A DNA stretch of 64,000 nt from Schistocerca nitens (GCF_023898315.1 NC_064619.1:348574650-348638649); one strand, 5' to 3'; numbered from the stretch's first letter, positions 34,027-46,570 are shown. The notes: a model not told the origin generated them from the letters alone. Numbers and translations are program-made.

Positions 34027-35442
34027 TACACTCCTGGAAATGGAAAACAGAACACATTGACACCGGTGTGTCAGATCCACCATACTTGCTCCGGACACTG
34101 CGAGAGGGCTGTACAAGCAATGATCACACGCACGGCACAGCGGACACACCAGGAACCGCGGTGTTGGCCGTCGAATGGCGCTTGCTGCGCAGCATTTGTG
34201 CACCGCCGCCGTCAGTGTCAGCCAGTTTGCCGTGGCATACGGAGCTCCATCGCAGTCTTTAACACTGGTAGCATGCCGCGACAGCGTGGACGTGAACCGT
34301 ATGTGCAGTTGACGGACTTTGAGCGAGGGCGTATAGTGGGCATGCGGGAGGCCGGGTGGACGTACCGCCGAATTGCTCAACACGTGGGGCGTGAGGTCTC
34401 CACAGTACATCGATGTTGTCGGCGGAAGGTGCACGTGCCCGTCGACCTGGGACCGGACCGCAGCGACGCACGGATGCACGCCAAGACCGTAGGATCCTAC
34501 GCAGTGCCGTAGGGGACCGCACCGCCACTTCCCAGCAAATTAGGGACACTGTTGCTCCTGGGGTATCGGCGAGGACCATTCGCAACCGTCTCCATGAAGC
34601 TGGGCTACGGTCCCGCACACCGTTAGGCCGTCTTCCGCTCACGCCCCAACATCGTGCAGCCCGCCTCCAGTGGTGTCGCGACAGGCGTGAATGGAGGGAC
34701 GAATGGAGACGTGTCGTCTTCAGCAATGAGAGTCGCTTCTGCCTTGGTGCCAATGATGGTCGTATGCGTGTTTGGCGCCGTGCAGGTGAGCGCCACAATC
34801 AGGACTGCATACGACCGAGGCACACAGGGCCAACACCCGGCATCATGGTGTGGGGAGCGATCTCCTACACTGGCCGTACACCACTGGTGATCGTCGAGGG
34901 GACACTGAATAGTGCACGGTACATCCAAACCGTCATCGAACCCATCGTTCTATCATTCCTAGACCGGCAAGGGAACATGCTGTTCCAACAGGACAATGCA
35001 CGTCCGCATGTATCCCGTGCCACCCAACGTGCTCTAGAAGGTGTAAGTCAACTACCCTGGCCAGCAAGATCTCCGGATCTGTCCCCCATTGAGCATGTTT
35101 GGGACTGGATGAAGCGTCGTCTCACGCGGTCTGCACGTCCAGCACGAACGCTGGTCCAACTGAGGCGCCAGGTGGAAATGGCATGGCAAGCCGTTCCACA
35201 GGACTACATCCAGCATCTCTACGATCGTCTCCATGGGAGAATATCAGCCTGCATTTCTGCGAAAGGTGGATATACACTGTACTAGTGCCGACATTGTGCA
35301 TGCTCTGTTGCCTGTGTCTACGTGCCTGTGGTTCTGTCAGTGTGATCATGTGATGTATCTGACCCCAGGAATGTGTCAATAAAGTTTCCCCTTCCTGGGA
35401 CAATGAATTCACGGTGTTCTTATTTCAATTTCCAGGAGTGTA
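34027..35442 (+). pseudogene. Tc1-like transposon, best-preserved copy, one frameshift
   Basis: Inverted ends read TACACTCCTGGAAATGGAAA at 34027 and its complement at 35442, bounded by TA. The N-terminal paired-type DNA-binding region begins MPRQRGREPYVQLTDFERGR at 34274 and continues WTYRRIAQHVGREVSTVHRC. A short deletion near 34415 shifts frame. The rest reads to 35285: RVVFSNESRFCLGANDGR (first catalytic D is N), PGIMVWGAISYTGR, MLFQQDNARPHVSRATQR, LPWPARSPDLSPIEHVWD. I count 32 residues between the second D and the E, where typical Tc1 has 34. With the D-to-N change and frameshift, it should be inactive. Confidence 0.9.
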
Positions 35443-35560
35443 TATTTTACTGATATTTATACTTTTCGTGATAGTGGATAGATTACAGAGAGAATGTCTA
35501 GTTATCGACGTGTTCTCTTATGCTGGTGCCACCAACCCAGACGAAAGTCTCTTAGCCAAC
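35443..35560. other. Short spacer
   Basis: Spacer between the Tc1-like element and the SINE. Nothing recognised. Confidence 0.4.
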
Positions 35561-35784
35561 AGTTCCCCTAGCGCCGGCCGGAGTGGCCGTGCGGTTCTAG
35601 GCGCTACAGTCTGGAACCGAGCGACCGCTACGGTCGCAGGTTCGAATCCTGCCTCGGGCATGGATGTGTGTGATGTCCTTAGGTTAGTTAGGTTTAATTA
35701 GTTCTAAGTTCTAGGTGACTGATGACCTCAGAAGTTAAGTCGCTCAGTGCTCAGAGCCATTTGAACCATTTGAGTTCCCCTAGC
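35561..35784 (+). mobile_element. tRNA-derived SINE with perfect 12-bp target-site duplication
   Basis: The SINE body is 35573-35772. The direct repeat AGTTCCCCTAGC occurs at 35561-35572 and 35773-35784. The tRNA-like head has A-box GTGGCCGTGCGG and B-box GGTTCGAATCC (35639-35649). The 3' end reads GAGCCATTTGAACCATTTG. It is the clearest member of the GGCCG-head SINE family in this window (others at 45.8, 46.3, 55.6, 56.6 and 62.5 kb). Confidence 0.92.
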
Positions 35785-36018
35785 ATTATTCACGCTGCAA
35801 ACAGTGCTCAGATTTGAGCAACCTCACCACTCTAAGAGGGCAGGGGATCAAACGTGCAGCGACGGCTGCTAACGCGCAAATCCTTTGCAGATCCGATATT
35901 TGGGGTGCTGTTACCCTCAGGCTTCGGAAAGTCGCCGGCAAGCCTCAGAGAGAGAGGCAAAGTGCCCGGAGAATAGGCGCCTGTAAATAAGAGGGCGAGC
36001 CCACAGAGAAGGGGGCAC

Positions 36019-36049
36019 TGTGTGTGTATGTGTGTGTGTGTGTGTGTGA
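36019..36049. repeat. (TG)n microsatellite
   Basis: Interrupted TG dinucleotide repeat at the edge of the CpG-rich block. Confidence 0.95.
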
Positions 36050-36530
36050 GCACTGCGGACTAGGCTCTCAGGCGGGCGGGAAAGCGGCTTGCGGGGGTGG
36101 AGTTGCGTCGTCGGCGATCGCGCTGCGTCACCCCGGTTTCGAGTACCCGAGCGGTGCTTTGTGCGGCGTGTGTGCCGCGCGCTAGGGGCGCGATCGATGT
36201 GTCGCCTGCCGGCAGTGGTACACAAAGGCAGAGAGCCACGGGCCGGGGCACGGGCCCGCCGCCTGCGCGCTGTTAATTGGCGGGGCGCGTGACGCGGGCC
36301 AGCCTGGCCTTCACTAATGAGGCGCGCGCGAGCCGGCAGCTGCTGGCCGCTAGCTGGGAGCCGGGTGATGCGAGCTGGGCGCCTGGCGGCCTGACCTCTC
36401 TGCTGACCCTTTGTGAGCGCCCAGGACTGCGCCGAGGCTCTCGCTCTCTCTCTCTCTCTCTTGTCTGCGGACGCGGAAATGCCGGCTCGTGCCCTCGGAT
36501 CACGTGCCGTATTGGCAGTGATCAAAGCTG
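36050..36530. promoter_or_regulatory. CpG island-like block: candidate promoter or enhancer
   Basis: About 480 bases very rich in GC and CpG, in contrast to AT-rich surroundings. It holds homeodomain-like TTAATTGG and ACTAATGAG sites and a (CT)n tract near 36441-36462, which reads as GAGA on the minus strand, a known insect promoter element. Long frames cross it on both strands (for example 35917-36648 minus and 36277-36846 plus), but they are Arg/Ala-rich and domain-free, as expected from composition. No transcript evidence. Confidence 0.4.
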
Positions 36531-37069
36531 CCAGAACATTCCTCGCCGCGACTTTTATTTCATTCTGACGACTCTGCGCAGGTACCATCGGAACGGATCG
36601 TGTGCACTTGTCCGTATCGAGGTGAATTCCATTGTTGTATTGCTCCATCCGAAAATAGATGACTCGAATTCCTCAAGCGGAAGGCACTTTGATAGCGAGT
36701 TGTTTCCCCGGGACAAAGAAATGCTTGTGATCAATTGGCAACATGTTAGTGACCTAACACAATCCCTGTCTTCAATATCACTGCAACTAATCCTTGAATC
36801 TAGTTCTATGTTCACTGAAGGAAGAAAATTAACACTCCGTCCTTAGCGATGTCATTACAGACGCAGCACAAGCTCGGATTATTGAAGGATAGAAAGCAAG
36901 TCGGTCGTCACCTTTCAATCAAATCTTTCCGCCATATATCTTGAGCAATTTAGGGAAGTGGTGGAAAACCTAACTTTGTACGGCCAGACGGTGATTCCAA
37001 CCGTCGTTCTTGCATAAAGTGAGGTAACCACTACTTAGCCTCACTCGATATGCTTACTGAAGTTCCAAT
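36531..37069. other. Unassigned
   Basis: Sequence downstream of the CpG block. No domain or repeat recognised. It could be 5' UTR or intron if the island is a promoter. Confidence 0.3.
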
Positions 37070-38010
37070 ACTACGTTTCGTGATGTACACGGTCTGGTCA
37101 CATGAGACCAGTACCTATGTTCGACGTCGACGTGCCTTAATCATTCGCACTTCAGAAACGGCTACGTTCGTAAAACTTTTGTGTGACGCCGTGGTTAAAG
37201 CACACCTTCCACGGCAAAGTGATGCTATCCGGAACAGGACTGAGGCAACTGTGGTGCACCAGAGGGCATAGTTCACAGGGGTGAAGGACGGCTGTGGAGA
37301 TGTGCATCCGCGAATAAACGTCTAACTTTGAGCAACTAACAGTCCAAATGAACCACAGGACTACCAACAGTGTCTCCTCAGTGACCCTTCAGAGAACATT
37401 GCTATGTATGGGACGATGTGCCAGGCGCCTGGTCCATGCAACCACGCTGACAGCTGTTCATCGACAACGAAGGCTTGCATATGCACGCCAGTACCACAGC
37501 TGAACGACCACTTAGTGGACTTTCCCAGTAAATTACGTTTTATGCTCCATTTGACAAATGGCCGTTGGTGTGTGCGGCTTGAAACTACTTCCAATAATCT
37601 TCCGAATGGTCCAGGCTGGACGCTTTATTTTCAGAAAAAGTCACAATGGATCAACGCAAGTATGCATCTATCCATGGGGACCATGTCTACCCATACATGC
37701 GGCTTTCCATCGGCACGAAGACATCTACCAGCAGGACAATGCAACGTTGCACATAGCTTGCAGAATAAGACCATGGTTCAAAGGCCACCAGGATGGCGTT
37801 ACAACACTCTCCCAGGCATCAAACCCATTTCAGAATCTGTGAGATCACTCGATCAGTTATGCACACCGTAGTTCCTCAGTCGAAAAACATAGCACATCTG
37901 ACCACGGCCCTGACTCAATATTCCTGCCGGCTCCTTCCAGAATTTCATTGGCTCTCTTCCTGTATGTTTCGCAATCTGCGAAACAAAAGGTGATTATTCA
38001 GGATTCTGAA
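37070..38010 (+). pseudogene. Tc1-like transposon relic
   Basis: Plus-strand frames give VSSVTLQRTLLCMGRCARRL and LTAVHRQRRLAYARQYHS (DNA-binding and linker region). They are followed by YASIHGDHVYPYM, DIYQQDNATLHIACRI (second catalytic D) and a degraded C-terminal part (DHSISYAHR...). Frames change several times. Inverted ends were not identified, so the boundaries are approximate. Confidence 0.7.
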
Positions 38011-38849
38011 ATATTTATGCTCGTCGTGTCGCTACTCTGATAGCCATAGCTGTTTTCTGATATACCAAGTAGCTTGTGACCGAAGCCTATATGGCAGGCT
38101 TACAGGTTTTGTGACTTCCCATGTTCCCTAGGTGATTTTGTAAGTCATGGAAGTAAGTGGCACCTAGTGGTATAAGCGATAACCGGAATTGACCAATTTA
38201 TGTGCCTGTATTCGGCTACTGGAATTTACTGGCTGAAATAGCTATACGTCAACTGCGTGGAGCACGGATAATTAATAGAGTAAAGCCTGCCTGGACCATG
38301 TTTTCATTCTCAAAACCAATTCAGGCTACCAAAATAAAATTTTAAAACCTGGTAACAACAGTTCCTTGGCAGCCCACATTGAAATCGACAGCTATCTGAT
38401 TCACATTAATCTTTAGATCGCTCTGTAGAGGCGATGTGAGGACCTTCCGCCAAACACTGGAAGCCGTTCTTTGTGGTGGTTTATGAATGTGGAAAGTCTC
38501 TGCGATGCTGAAGATCCAATCTAGGCACTGAAAACCTCAGACTCCAACACTCCTGTGTTGTTTCCGCTGTCTGACACGTCTTGCAGCGATGGTCAGTCCA
38601 CGTTCAAAGACACTTTACTCGTGACATGCTGCCATTTTCACTTCATACGTGTCCGTAACAGGATGCACAGATACCGTGCCCCATCAGTGTCACACACCTC
38701 ACAGGGTCACAAGATTCGGGCATCAGACACTACATACATTTCTGGAGTATTGGAAGATAACTCGAATCCTCGCATAAAATATCATCAATTGCTCCAACTG
38801 TCCGTAATACACTGACGGAAAGATGACCGCAATACCAAAAAAGTTACGT
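38011..38849. other. Unassigned
   Basis: No recognisable coding or repeat signature. Confidence 0.35.
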
Positions 38850-39890
38850 ACGTAGAGTTACTTATTTAAGTGATTAACGTTGCATGATCATAGGAGATAA
38901 GCTATTGCAAATGTGAAATGCTGGTGCGTTAATAACCGGTTTAACCTCCAGATTGTTGAATGCAAACATGCAAACGTTCATGCGTTTGCCATGCACATGT
39001 GCCGTATACGTCTGTGGTGAGGAGTTCCATGCCTGTTGCCTTTTGTCGGTCAATACAGGGACTGTTAATGCTGTTTGTCGATGACTATGCAGTTCTCATT
39101 CGACTGGAGATAGATCTGGTGATCAAACAGCCCAAGACAACGTGTTGACACTCTGTATGGTGGGTAACAACAGCGGTGTGTGAGAGAGTATAATCGTGCT
39201 AGAAAAGAGACCATGGTATGTTGTTCGTGAATGGCAGCACTACGGGTCGAAACATCTGGCTGACGTACAAATTTACAGGCAGGATGCGTGGGATAACCAT
39301 TGGAGTGGTCCTGCTGTCACACGAAATCGCCCAAACCATAACTCTAGGCGTACGTCCAGTGTGTCTACCACGTAGACAAGTTGGTTACAGGCCCTCAATT
39401 GGCCTCCTTATACACAAATCACGGACATCAGTGGCATTATGGCTGAACCAGCTGTCATCAGAGATTACAACAGGCCTTCACCTTGTACTCCAGTGAGCTC
39501 TCGCTTGACACCACTGAAGTCGCATACTGCGGTGGTTTGGGGTCAGTGGAACGCACGCTACAGGGCGATTGGCTCGGAGCTGTTCTTCAGGTAACCAATT
39601 TGAAACAGTTCGTTGTGTCTCTGTCGTGCCAACTGTTGCTCATACCGCTGCTGCAGATGTGGTACGATGTACCACAGCCATACCCTGAACACGATTGTCT
39701 TCCCTCTCTGTATTGCCACGTGCTCGTCTCGAGCCCGCCCTTGTTGCTACCGTATATTCTCCTGACCTACCAGCGTCTAAGAGTGCAACCAGACCGATTC
39801 CTGTGTTCTGGAGCGCATAGTTTACTCATACTGCTTTTGCGTGTAAGGTACACAATCTGTTGCCTAAGTAACGTTTCTACCGTTGAAGTC
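38850..39890 (-). pseudogene. Tc1-like transposon relic
   Basis: The minus strand at about 39470-39230 reads VVISDDSWFSHNATDVRDLC (first catalytic D kept), CIRRPIEGL, RGRHTGRTPRVMVWAISCDS and PMVIPRILPVNLYVSQ, all typical Tc1 transposase blocks. The N-terminal part lies at about 39480-39880 and the C-terminal end toward 38850. Stops and shifts are present. Plus-strand open frames here are antisense shadows. Confidence 0.75.
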
Positions 39891-39984
39891 ATGGGCTCGA
39901 TTCAGGAACGAAGGATCCATTTGTGTGTTGGTTAACAACATCCTAAAGAGGAGGAAAACGCGAAGATGTGGCGCAGCAATTACT

Positions 39985-40700
39985 GCAATATACATTTCTT
40001 AAATCCTTTCACATGTACTAACTTTCTAGACCTTAAAATATCGAGCATTGACAACAAATAAGACTTTCAATTGTTTGGAAGCGAAAATCACCATGTTACC
40101 GCCAGTAACACGTCCTGGCACCCAAACCAGCATAAGATGACCAACATTACGTCAGTGCTTCATCGTATCTGTAAAACCTCTAACGCAAAAAGAAATTAGC
40201 ACAATGAAAACAGTTGCTCACAATGTTGCATACGGTTCGTCGATCATAGATACACTGTGTCAGAAAATAAAAAAAAAAAAAAAAACATAATTTCTAATAA
40301 AAACTTTGCAAATAATAAAAGATTAAAAATTACTATGTCAACTGTAAATATGGCAAATTCAGCAGTTTATGAAGTCATATTACATATAGGCTGACTTTAA
40401 TATAAAATTTGCCTTAACATTCTTCGGGAAGGAGTTGTACACACTAATAGCTGTTTTGTAAATAAATCCGCCTTTTGTTGCAGCAAGTTGAGCCGGTTTT
40501 ATTTACAAAATAAGTATTTCTGGGCTTGCTGAGGAGGACGGCCATCCAGACCAAATTGTTAGTTATACACGCACTTTCGCACATTGTTAGCCCACAAGAA
40601 AGATCAGGAATTTATAAATTGACCTACAGTATCAGATTGACCAAAGATGTAGAACTTTTGAAATAGAGTTTAAGGGAAACTTGAATTCCTACGACTGAAT
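39985..40700 (+). pseudogene. Penelope-like element fragment, third lineage
   Basis: The plus strand reads TNFLDLKISSIDNK, a stop, then DFQLFGSENHHVTASNTSWH and QHKMTNITSVLHRICKTS, the post-catalytic RT region of Penelope proteins (FLDLxI...TSxHPxxHKxxxxxSMxHR). About 400 bases on, near 40600, RSGIYKLTYS marks the start of a GIY-YIG domain. The part between is unreadable. It is clearly diverged from the elements at 0.9-7.6 kb and 48-51 kb. Confidence 0.65.
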
Positions 40701-40784
40701 AACGTAATCAAATCAGCACCCGAAACTCATCTTGCTGACAATACGCATGTTACAGATAATAACTAATTAGTGTCCGCCACCTAG

Positions 40785-40850
40785 TTTACATAGTGTGTAA
40801 GTCTAGAGACCAATGATCTCAGAAGCTTGGTCTCTTTGGAATTCACACAC
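40785..40850 (+). mobile_element. SINE 3' fragment
   Basis: TAGTGTGTAAGTCTAGAGACC followed by AATGATCTCAGAAG matches the 3' body of the SINEs at 19333 and 63540. The head is absent. Confidence 0.55.
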
Positions 40851-42118
40851 ATATGAACACACACATTTATATGTGATATAACCCAGATACACTGATGAAA
40901 CAGAACATTATGACCACCTACATAATATCGATCTAAACCATTCCCGGTGATAGTAACGTCACATGGCAAGGAATGAATGTTTGTCTGACATACACTCGGA
41001 GCGTGTAGGGTCAGAGAACCGGGATTTGTGGCTAAAATTGGAAACGACGTATAAATCTGACCAACCCTAACTTTCCAAGGATATGCAGGGCCATTGTCCA
41101 CATTAGTTTTTGTCATTTATCGTCAAGATTTACTTTCATGAATACAATTTAAATTCATCGATAAATAATATATTTAGTAAGTTGATATCAACGTATATTC
41201 AACATACCTAAAGCTTAGCTAATACTTATAACTTAAAGAAAAGTTTATAAAGTTAATTGTAGGGAGAGTTATAGAGTGAAAGAAGATGTGGAGTCGAGTA
41301 TTAAGAAAGGGTTGTTGAAACGGTTTAAGGTTGATTTGAGAGGTTCACTGAGAGGAGATAGACGAAACAAGTACACAAGATAAATATGGATGGGAGAGTT
41401 GGATAGGACTGACTGCAACGAAATTACCTCAGTGAGATTGAGGACGGTTTTACCAAATGCGAACTTAGTATTCTAATTAAGTTAATAATGCACCTACATA
41501 TATACTTAATGTTTAAAAAAAGGGCTACCAAGCGTAAATTCAGTAGTTGTAATTCCCATGTTTGGCTCTGACGAATGAGTTTGCCAACCACTGCTTTAGG
41601 CAATCAAATTTTCTCTGGACCGAGGCATTAAGGTAGTCTCTTCACTGACTTGCAGAAGATGGTACTGCACTGGCCGTGAGCTCCGCACGTGCACTAGGAT
41701 TTTCGTGCGCCAGTGCAGGGGCACAATACCAGCAAGGAAAAAGTCTTCTCTTGATTTTGACTTGGTAGTGTACAGATCAAGCATTCGTTTCGCTCCATAT
41801 ACCTATAAGAATTGAGATTAGTATAGTTTTGGTTCAGTTGGGCGTCTGGAGATTTCCAGAGTTTTCTTCGGTTTTATTTCATTAATAAGCACGTTGACAT
41901 CAGTTTTTGAAAATTTGTCTTTTGATTTTTGGTAACATTTTCGATGTGTCTGTTTGCGCTTGCTTCCGTGTGGTAGGGTGGGCTTGTGGAGTCTGTTAGT
42001 TTCAGTAAAACTATTTCACTGCTTCACAGTCGGTGTTTTTCGTTGAATTAAGGTTGCTTTTCACTTTAATGTAAAGTCTACATTTTTGTTTGGTGCGTAG
42101 TTTTTCTTTGAGTTGTAT
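40851..42118. other. Unassigned
   Basis: AT-rich with short open frames and no recognised domain or repeat. Confidence 0.35.
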
Positions 42119-42145
42119 TGTGTGTGTGTGTGTGTGTGTGTGTGT
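42119..42145. repeat. (TG)n microsatellite
   Basis: Uninterrupted TG dinucleotide repeat. Confidence 0.95.
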
Positions 42146-45100
42146 CCAACGTGAGATGACGTCTGCCAAACTTTCATGTTAAGTTAATTATCCCAATTCG
42201 GTTTTCTCTCGCTTAAATTGTGTATCATAGTGTGTGCACATTTCCATATGTTTTTATGATACCTGATGCACATTGTACTTAGAAATGATTTGCAGCCATT
42301 CACGATTATCCGTAATTTATTCCATCATTTTTGTATTAAACTTGATTCGTATTCTAAACTAACTAAATTCTAGACGTCTTTCTGCAACTTAATTTATGTA
42401 TTCATTGAGTCTCCTTTGTACATCCGGTACACTTGGAGCAAGAGACGTTGTGCAGCCAATAATATTCACGTGCAGAGACGTTTATATGCGAGTAATTCTA
42501 ATATGACTTTTCGCGATAGTATCCTGTTGTGCGGTAACGTCAGCGCGACGTAGGTTCTTACTCATGCAACTGTCGGTAATGTGATAATAATTTTGCGTGC
42601 ATGCGCATTCGACACTAGCCGCATAGTCGGCGCAGATATTTCTGTATTTAAGAAGGTGAGAGCAAGCTAAACAGCCAACGCTCCCATCCGCTCCATTCTG
42701 CCCTGTCGGCTGGCCAACTGTGACTGTTGGAACGCTGTCTCGTGTCGAGTAATCTGTACTCTATACATTTCATTTCACTGAAATTGTAACGTAACTATTT
42801 GTCAATAAGCATTGGAGGGGGGGGGAGGGGGAGTTGGAGTTTTTTTGTCATAATTGGTAAATATTTCCTCTTGTTTTTTTTGTTGTTAATATTGCAAAGG
42901 TTTACACTTATAATTTATGTACGAGGATCGATAGAAAGAAAGAAAATCCGTTGTGCAGATTTAATTTCATAACGTATTTGAATAATAGCAAGCTCGAATG
43001 TGCCTTGCATTGTTCGTAACATACAATGTAACATTAGATTCGAAGTTTATACTGAGTTATGTCACTATAACACAGTAACATCGAAAGGTAAAGAACATAA
43101 ACAAGTTTTCTTGTGCTCTCGTGTTTTAACAGTGTTGGTCGTCTGGTTCTATTCAACAAACATAACTTTATCTGATCACAATGGAATAAGACATAAGATC
43201 TCAATTAATAGTTCACTCCTATTAACCTTTCATGTCGACGGGACGTTATATATTAATTTGCTATATTTCCCATTTTTAAACTTTTTCTTAAAATATACAA
43301 TATTTATTCGTGTAATCCTAGCCATTCAGCAGAACTCCATACTTGAAATTATTATATGTAATCATTCCTTCTCTTTCAGACCTTTAGTTTAATTTCACCG
43401 ATTTTTAGAGAATATATGTTACTGCTCCCATATACTGTACTCTATACAGCGTCTGTAACTTAAGATCTATATAACTCAAACGTCGTCCAAAATATAATTC
43501 TTGTTTATTATGTGAAGCTGTGCCACGTTTTGTTTATGGTAAGCTTGTGTGCTGTCACAAAACATCGAATGATGTGTGTTAAAGCACTCACGTAGTGCCC
43601 ACGCCAAAAATGTCTTAAATTTTAAATGTATAACACAAATACCCGACGAAATCGTCGCACAGAAATAAGTATCACCCAAGTTTTCACCACATTTCAGGTT
43701 TGAAGAACCTTAGTTTTATATCATTTAATGTACGTTTGTATGAAGGGCTTCTTTCTTTGAAACCTATCGCAGGTTTATTGACTTTCCGTATACCTTAAGG
43801 CAGGAAACCTGTAATGATTACACCATGAGGTCCCAGCAGGAATGCAAGAAAATCGGACTATGGTTTGTAATAAATCCAAAACCGGTAATGGTTTCCTTTA
43901 AATAAACTTTTTAAATAGCAAACGTGGCTGGTCGTCATTTTAAGTTATAATCACTTTATCAAAAGTTTCTACTTCCGTTCCCACAACCAGAAGATTTTCA
44001 AACACTTCCCAACTAACTTTACCTAAGAAAACGAGGTAACGCACGACCTTTTCTTACCAAAAGATCTTCTGCTATATGTATCGTCACTGTCAGGATACCT
44101 TTGCTTCGACTAATTTTTGGTCTGATGAAGGGTGCCATAGTACTAGAAGAGTGACGAAAGTTAGTGTGATGAATACTTATTGCCCTACATACTGGTAACT
44201 CTGTAACTTTCGAAACAGTGCCACTGTTTTTATACTGAATACCACTTTACGCTAAAGACCTTCCGTATTAAAATCAGAACTTAATCACTATCGTAAATCT
44301 AACACAGATGTTTAAAAAGTATTTACTATTATTCTCACACATATTTTCCATACATTTTATTTATTTCATGTATCATGCGGGATAACTGATTCCATCACTT
44401 AGTAGCTGAAAGTGCAGTGTTCTGATGTTGAATCATCATTCTTAGAGGAGTATTATTTCGTGTGCCTCCCAGGAAAGTTATTTTTACTGTTTTGGTCAGA
44501 TTAGGAATTATAAACGTTTAACGAAAGATGTTAATGTCTCTCAATAGGATTGCATTTCCATGTAGGCTTACGTGATTTGTGAGTCACAGCCATCAGTCCA
44601 TGTTATAGTACTAATATTTCCCTGAATTTATCAACAATGTTCATTCTTTAAATACGTGATTTATTTTTTGGTAGAGCAGGAAACTTTCATTTTGCTTCCG
44701 AACCTATTTACAAAATAGTAAACGCTCGTACATGTCTTAATTATGAGAATTACTGTTTCCCTAACTAAATAGCTATGCAATGAAATTAGCCTTAGTTCAC
44801 TGACGAATGTAATGTTTGCAATAATTAGTCATACTTTTTTAAAATTTAAGTCAAACAATGAGTCCGTCTGCCGACTCTCACTGATTGTGATTTACACTAC
44901 TTCACTTCAAAACTAGTACCAATTTTTTAATTAATGTTGAGTAGGAAAGACTGCTACTTTTAACAATAGATAAGACTTTTTCCATTTTTTCTCGGCTGTG
45001 TCTCTAAAGATCAAACAGAAATTTTGATGTAGCCCATCGCTTGTGCAGGTATTACATACTACCCAGCACTTTTGCTTCCTCAGGAACATGGAAAGGCCGT

Positions 45101-45698
45101 AAAGCTAAAAAAAATAAAAAGCATATAATGAGTTCCCAAAGTACATCCAAACCTCTGCTGCAAGTGGGCTGAAGATTAGGTAATATGACATCTTTGGTAT
45201 CTACGATATAAAACAAAAACTACGCTATTTCTTATATTATAAGAAATCACTGTACCTGAGAATTTTTCAAGAACGGTATCTAGATAGACTGTAGTTGAAA
45301 GACACCGACAACCTTAGAGAGTTTGTGAAGAGTTTCTTCTAAAATAAAATTAGAACGGGAAAACTTACCCCAAACGTCAAACAAAGGTGCTACACAGCGC
45401 TAATATACACATGTAGACCATTCATTCTGCACAAAATGTATTTTTGTATTCCCGTGGTTCGCAGTGTGTCGTGAGAGTGAAAGCCATTAGACGACATCGA
45501 AAGAAAACTAACCTGTTACCACAGCACTTATTATGGTCTGTCAGCGTACGAACTAATTTTGTCTGGCGAAGGAGTAACCTACTAGCAGAAATAGATGTCG
45601 AATAACTTCAGCGCACTATAGCGTCTCGTGATGACGTTTATGTATACAGAATACCCAATAATTTCCTGAAGCCATCCTTTAGAACATCTAGATTGTCA
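42146..45698. other. Unassigned 3.5 kb; possible promoter/LTR near 42640
   Basis: A TATA-like TATTTAAG near 42645, followed by a CT-rich stretch and a downstream AATAAGCA near 42805, has the look of a promoter or solo LTR, but no matching second copy or terminal repeats are seen. A G-run lies at 42815-42832. The remainder is AT-rich with no gene. An open frame of 130 codons at 43000-43392 has no domain. Confidence 0.3.
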
Positions 45699-45770
45699 GT
45701 CTTATGACTGGTTCGATGTGACCCACCACGAACACCTCTCCTGTGCCAACTACTACATTCCAGAGTAGCA

Positions 45771-45957
45771 GTCGGCCGTGGTGGCCGAGCGGTTCTAGGC
45801 GCTTCAGTCTGAAATCACACGGATGCTGCGTCGCAGGTTCGAACCCTGCCGCGGGCATTGATGTGTGTGATGTCCTTAGGTTAGTTAGGTTTAAGTAGTT
45901 CTAAGTCTATGGGCTGACGACCTCAGATGTTAAGTCCCATAGTGTTAACAGCCATTT
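45771..45957 (+). mobile_element. tRNA-derived SINE, inserted in LINE 3' end
   Basis: GGCCG-head family: A-box-like GTGGCCGAGCGG, B-box GGTTCGAACCC near 45837, and family 3' body with GATGTCCTTAGGTTAGTTAG. The flanks CAGAGTAGCA and CAGAATGGCA look like a decayed target-site duplication. Confidence 0.88.
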
Positions 45958-46240
45958 TCTCAGAATGGCAATTTCAACATACGTGCTCAATTATTTGCTG
46001 GATATATTCCAACCTCCGTCTTCCTCTACAGTTTCTACCCTCTACACCTCCCTCTAGTACCATGGAAGATATTTCCTGACTTATTGAAACATGTAATCCC
46101 ATCCTCTCCTGTCTACTTGTCAGTGTATTAATATACTCCTTTCCTTGGCGATTTTGCGGGCACCTCTTCAACTCTTACCTTTACAGTCCACATGATTTTC
46201 ACTATTCTTCTGTAGCATCACACATCAAATGCTTCCATTC

Positions 46241-46459
46241 TCTTCTGTTCAGCCGGCCGAAGTGGCCGTGCGGTTCTAGGCGCTGCAGTCTGGAACCGCG
46301 GGACCGCTACGGTCGCAGGTTCGAATCCTGCCTCGGGCATGGATGTGTGTGATGTCCTTAGGTTAGTTAGGTTTAACTAGTTCTAAGTTCTAGAGGACTA
46401 ATGACCTCAGAAGTTGAGTCCCATAGTGCTCAGAGCCATTTGAACCATCTTCTGTTCAG
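46241..46459 (+). mobile_element. tRNA-derived SINE with perfect 12-bp target-site duplication
   Basis: The SINE body is 46253-46447. TCTTCTGTTCAG occurs at 46241-46252 and 46448-46459. It splits the LINE C-terminal coding text, so the LINE is older. Boxes and 3' end are as at 35573. Confidence 0.92.
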
Positions 46460-46570
46460 ACTTTAGCACAGTCCGTGTTTCACTACGACACAATGCTGCG
46501 CAACTTATATTTCCAGAAATTTCTTCCTCAGATTAAGGCAAATGTTAGATTATAATATACTTCCATTGCA

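Larger units (their letters stand above)
45699..46570 (-). pseudogene. RTE-like LINE 3' end, interrupted by two SINEs
   Basis: Minus-strand text in order: SETRTVLKSEQ (about 46490-46455), then after the SINE at 46253-46447, RMEAFDV and CYRRIVKIMWTVK (46240-46180), then MVLEGGVEGRNCRGRRRLEY followed by IQQIIEH (about 46070-45980). These are the C-terminal blocks of RTE-type LINE ORFs. The sequence resumes left of the second SINE (45771-45957) toward 45700. Stops and shifts are present. Confidence 0.75.

Noticed and set aside
35917..36846. Long open frames (243 and 189 codons) across the CpG-rich block
   Set aside because: Both strands are open because GC-rich DNA lacks stop codons. Arg/Ala-rich translations without domains.
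43795..43985. Another foldback/hammerhead relative (AAAACCGGTAATGG)
   Set aside because: No CUGANGA-like box and no inverted arm found.
44115..44165. Hammerhead-like motif (CTGATGA ... GACGAAAG)
   Set aside because: The two boxes are present, but the sequence between does not form a convincing stem II, and no short stem III or GUH follows.
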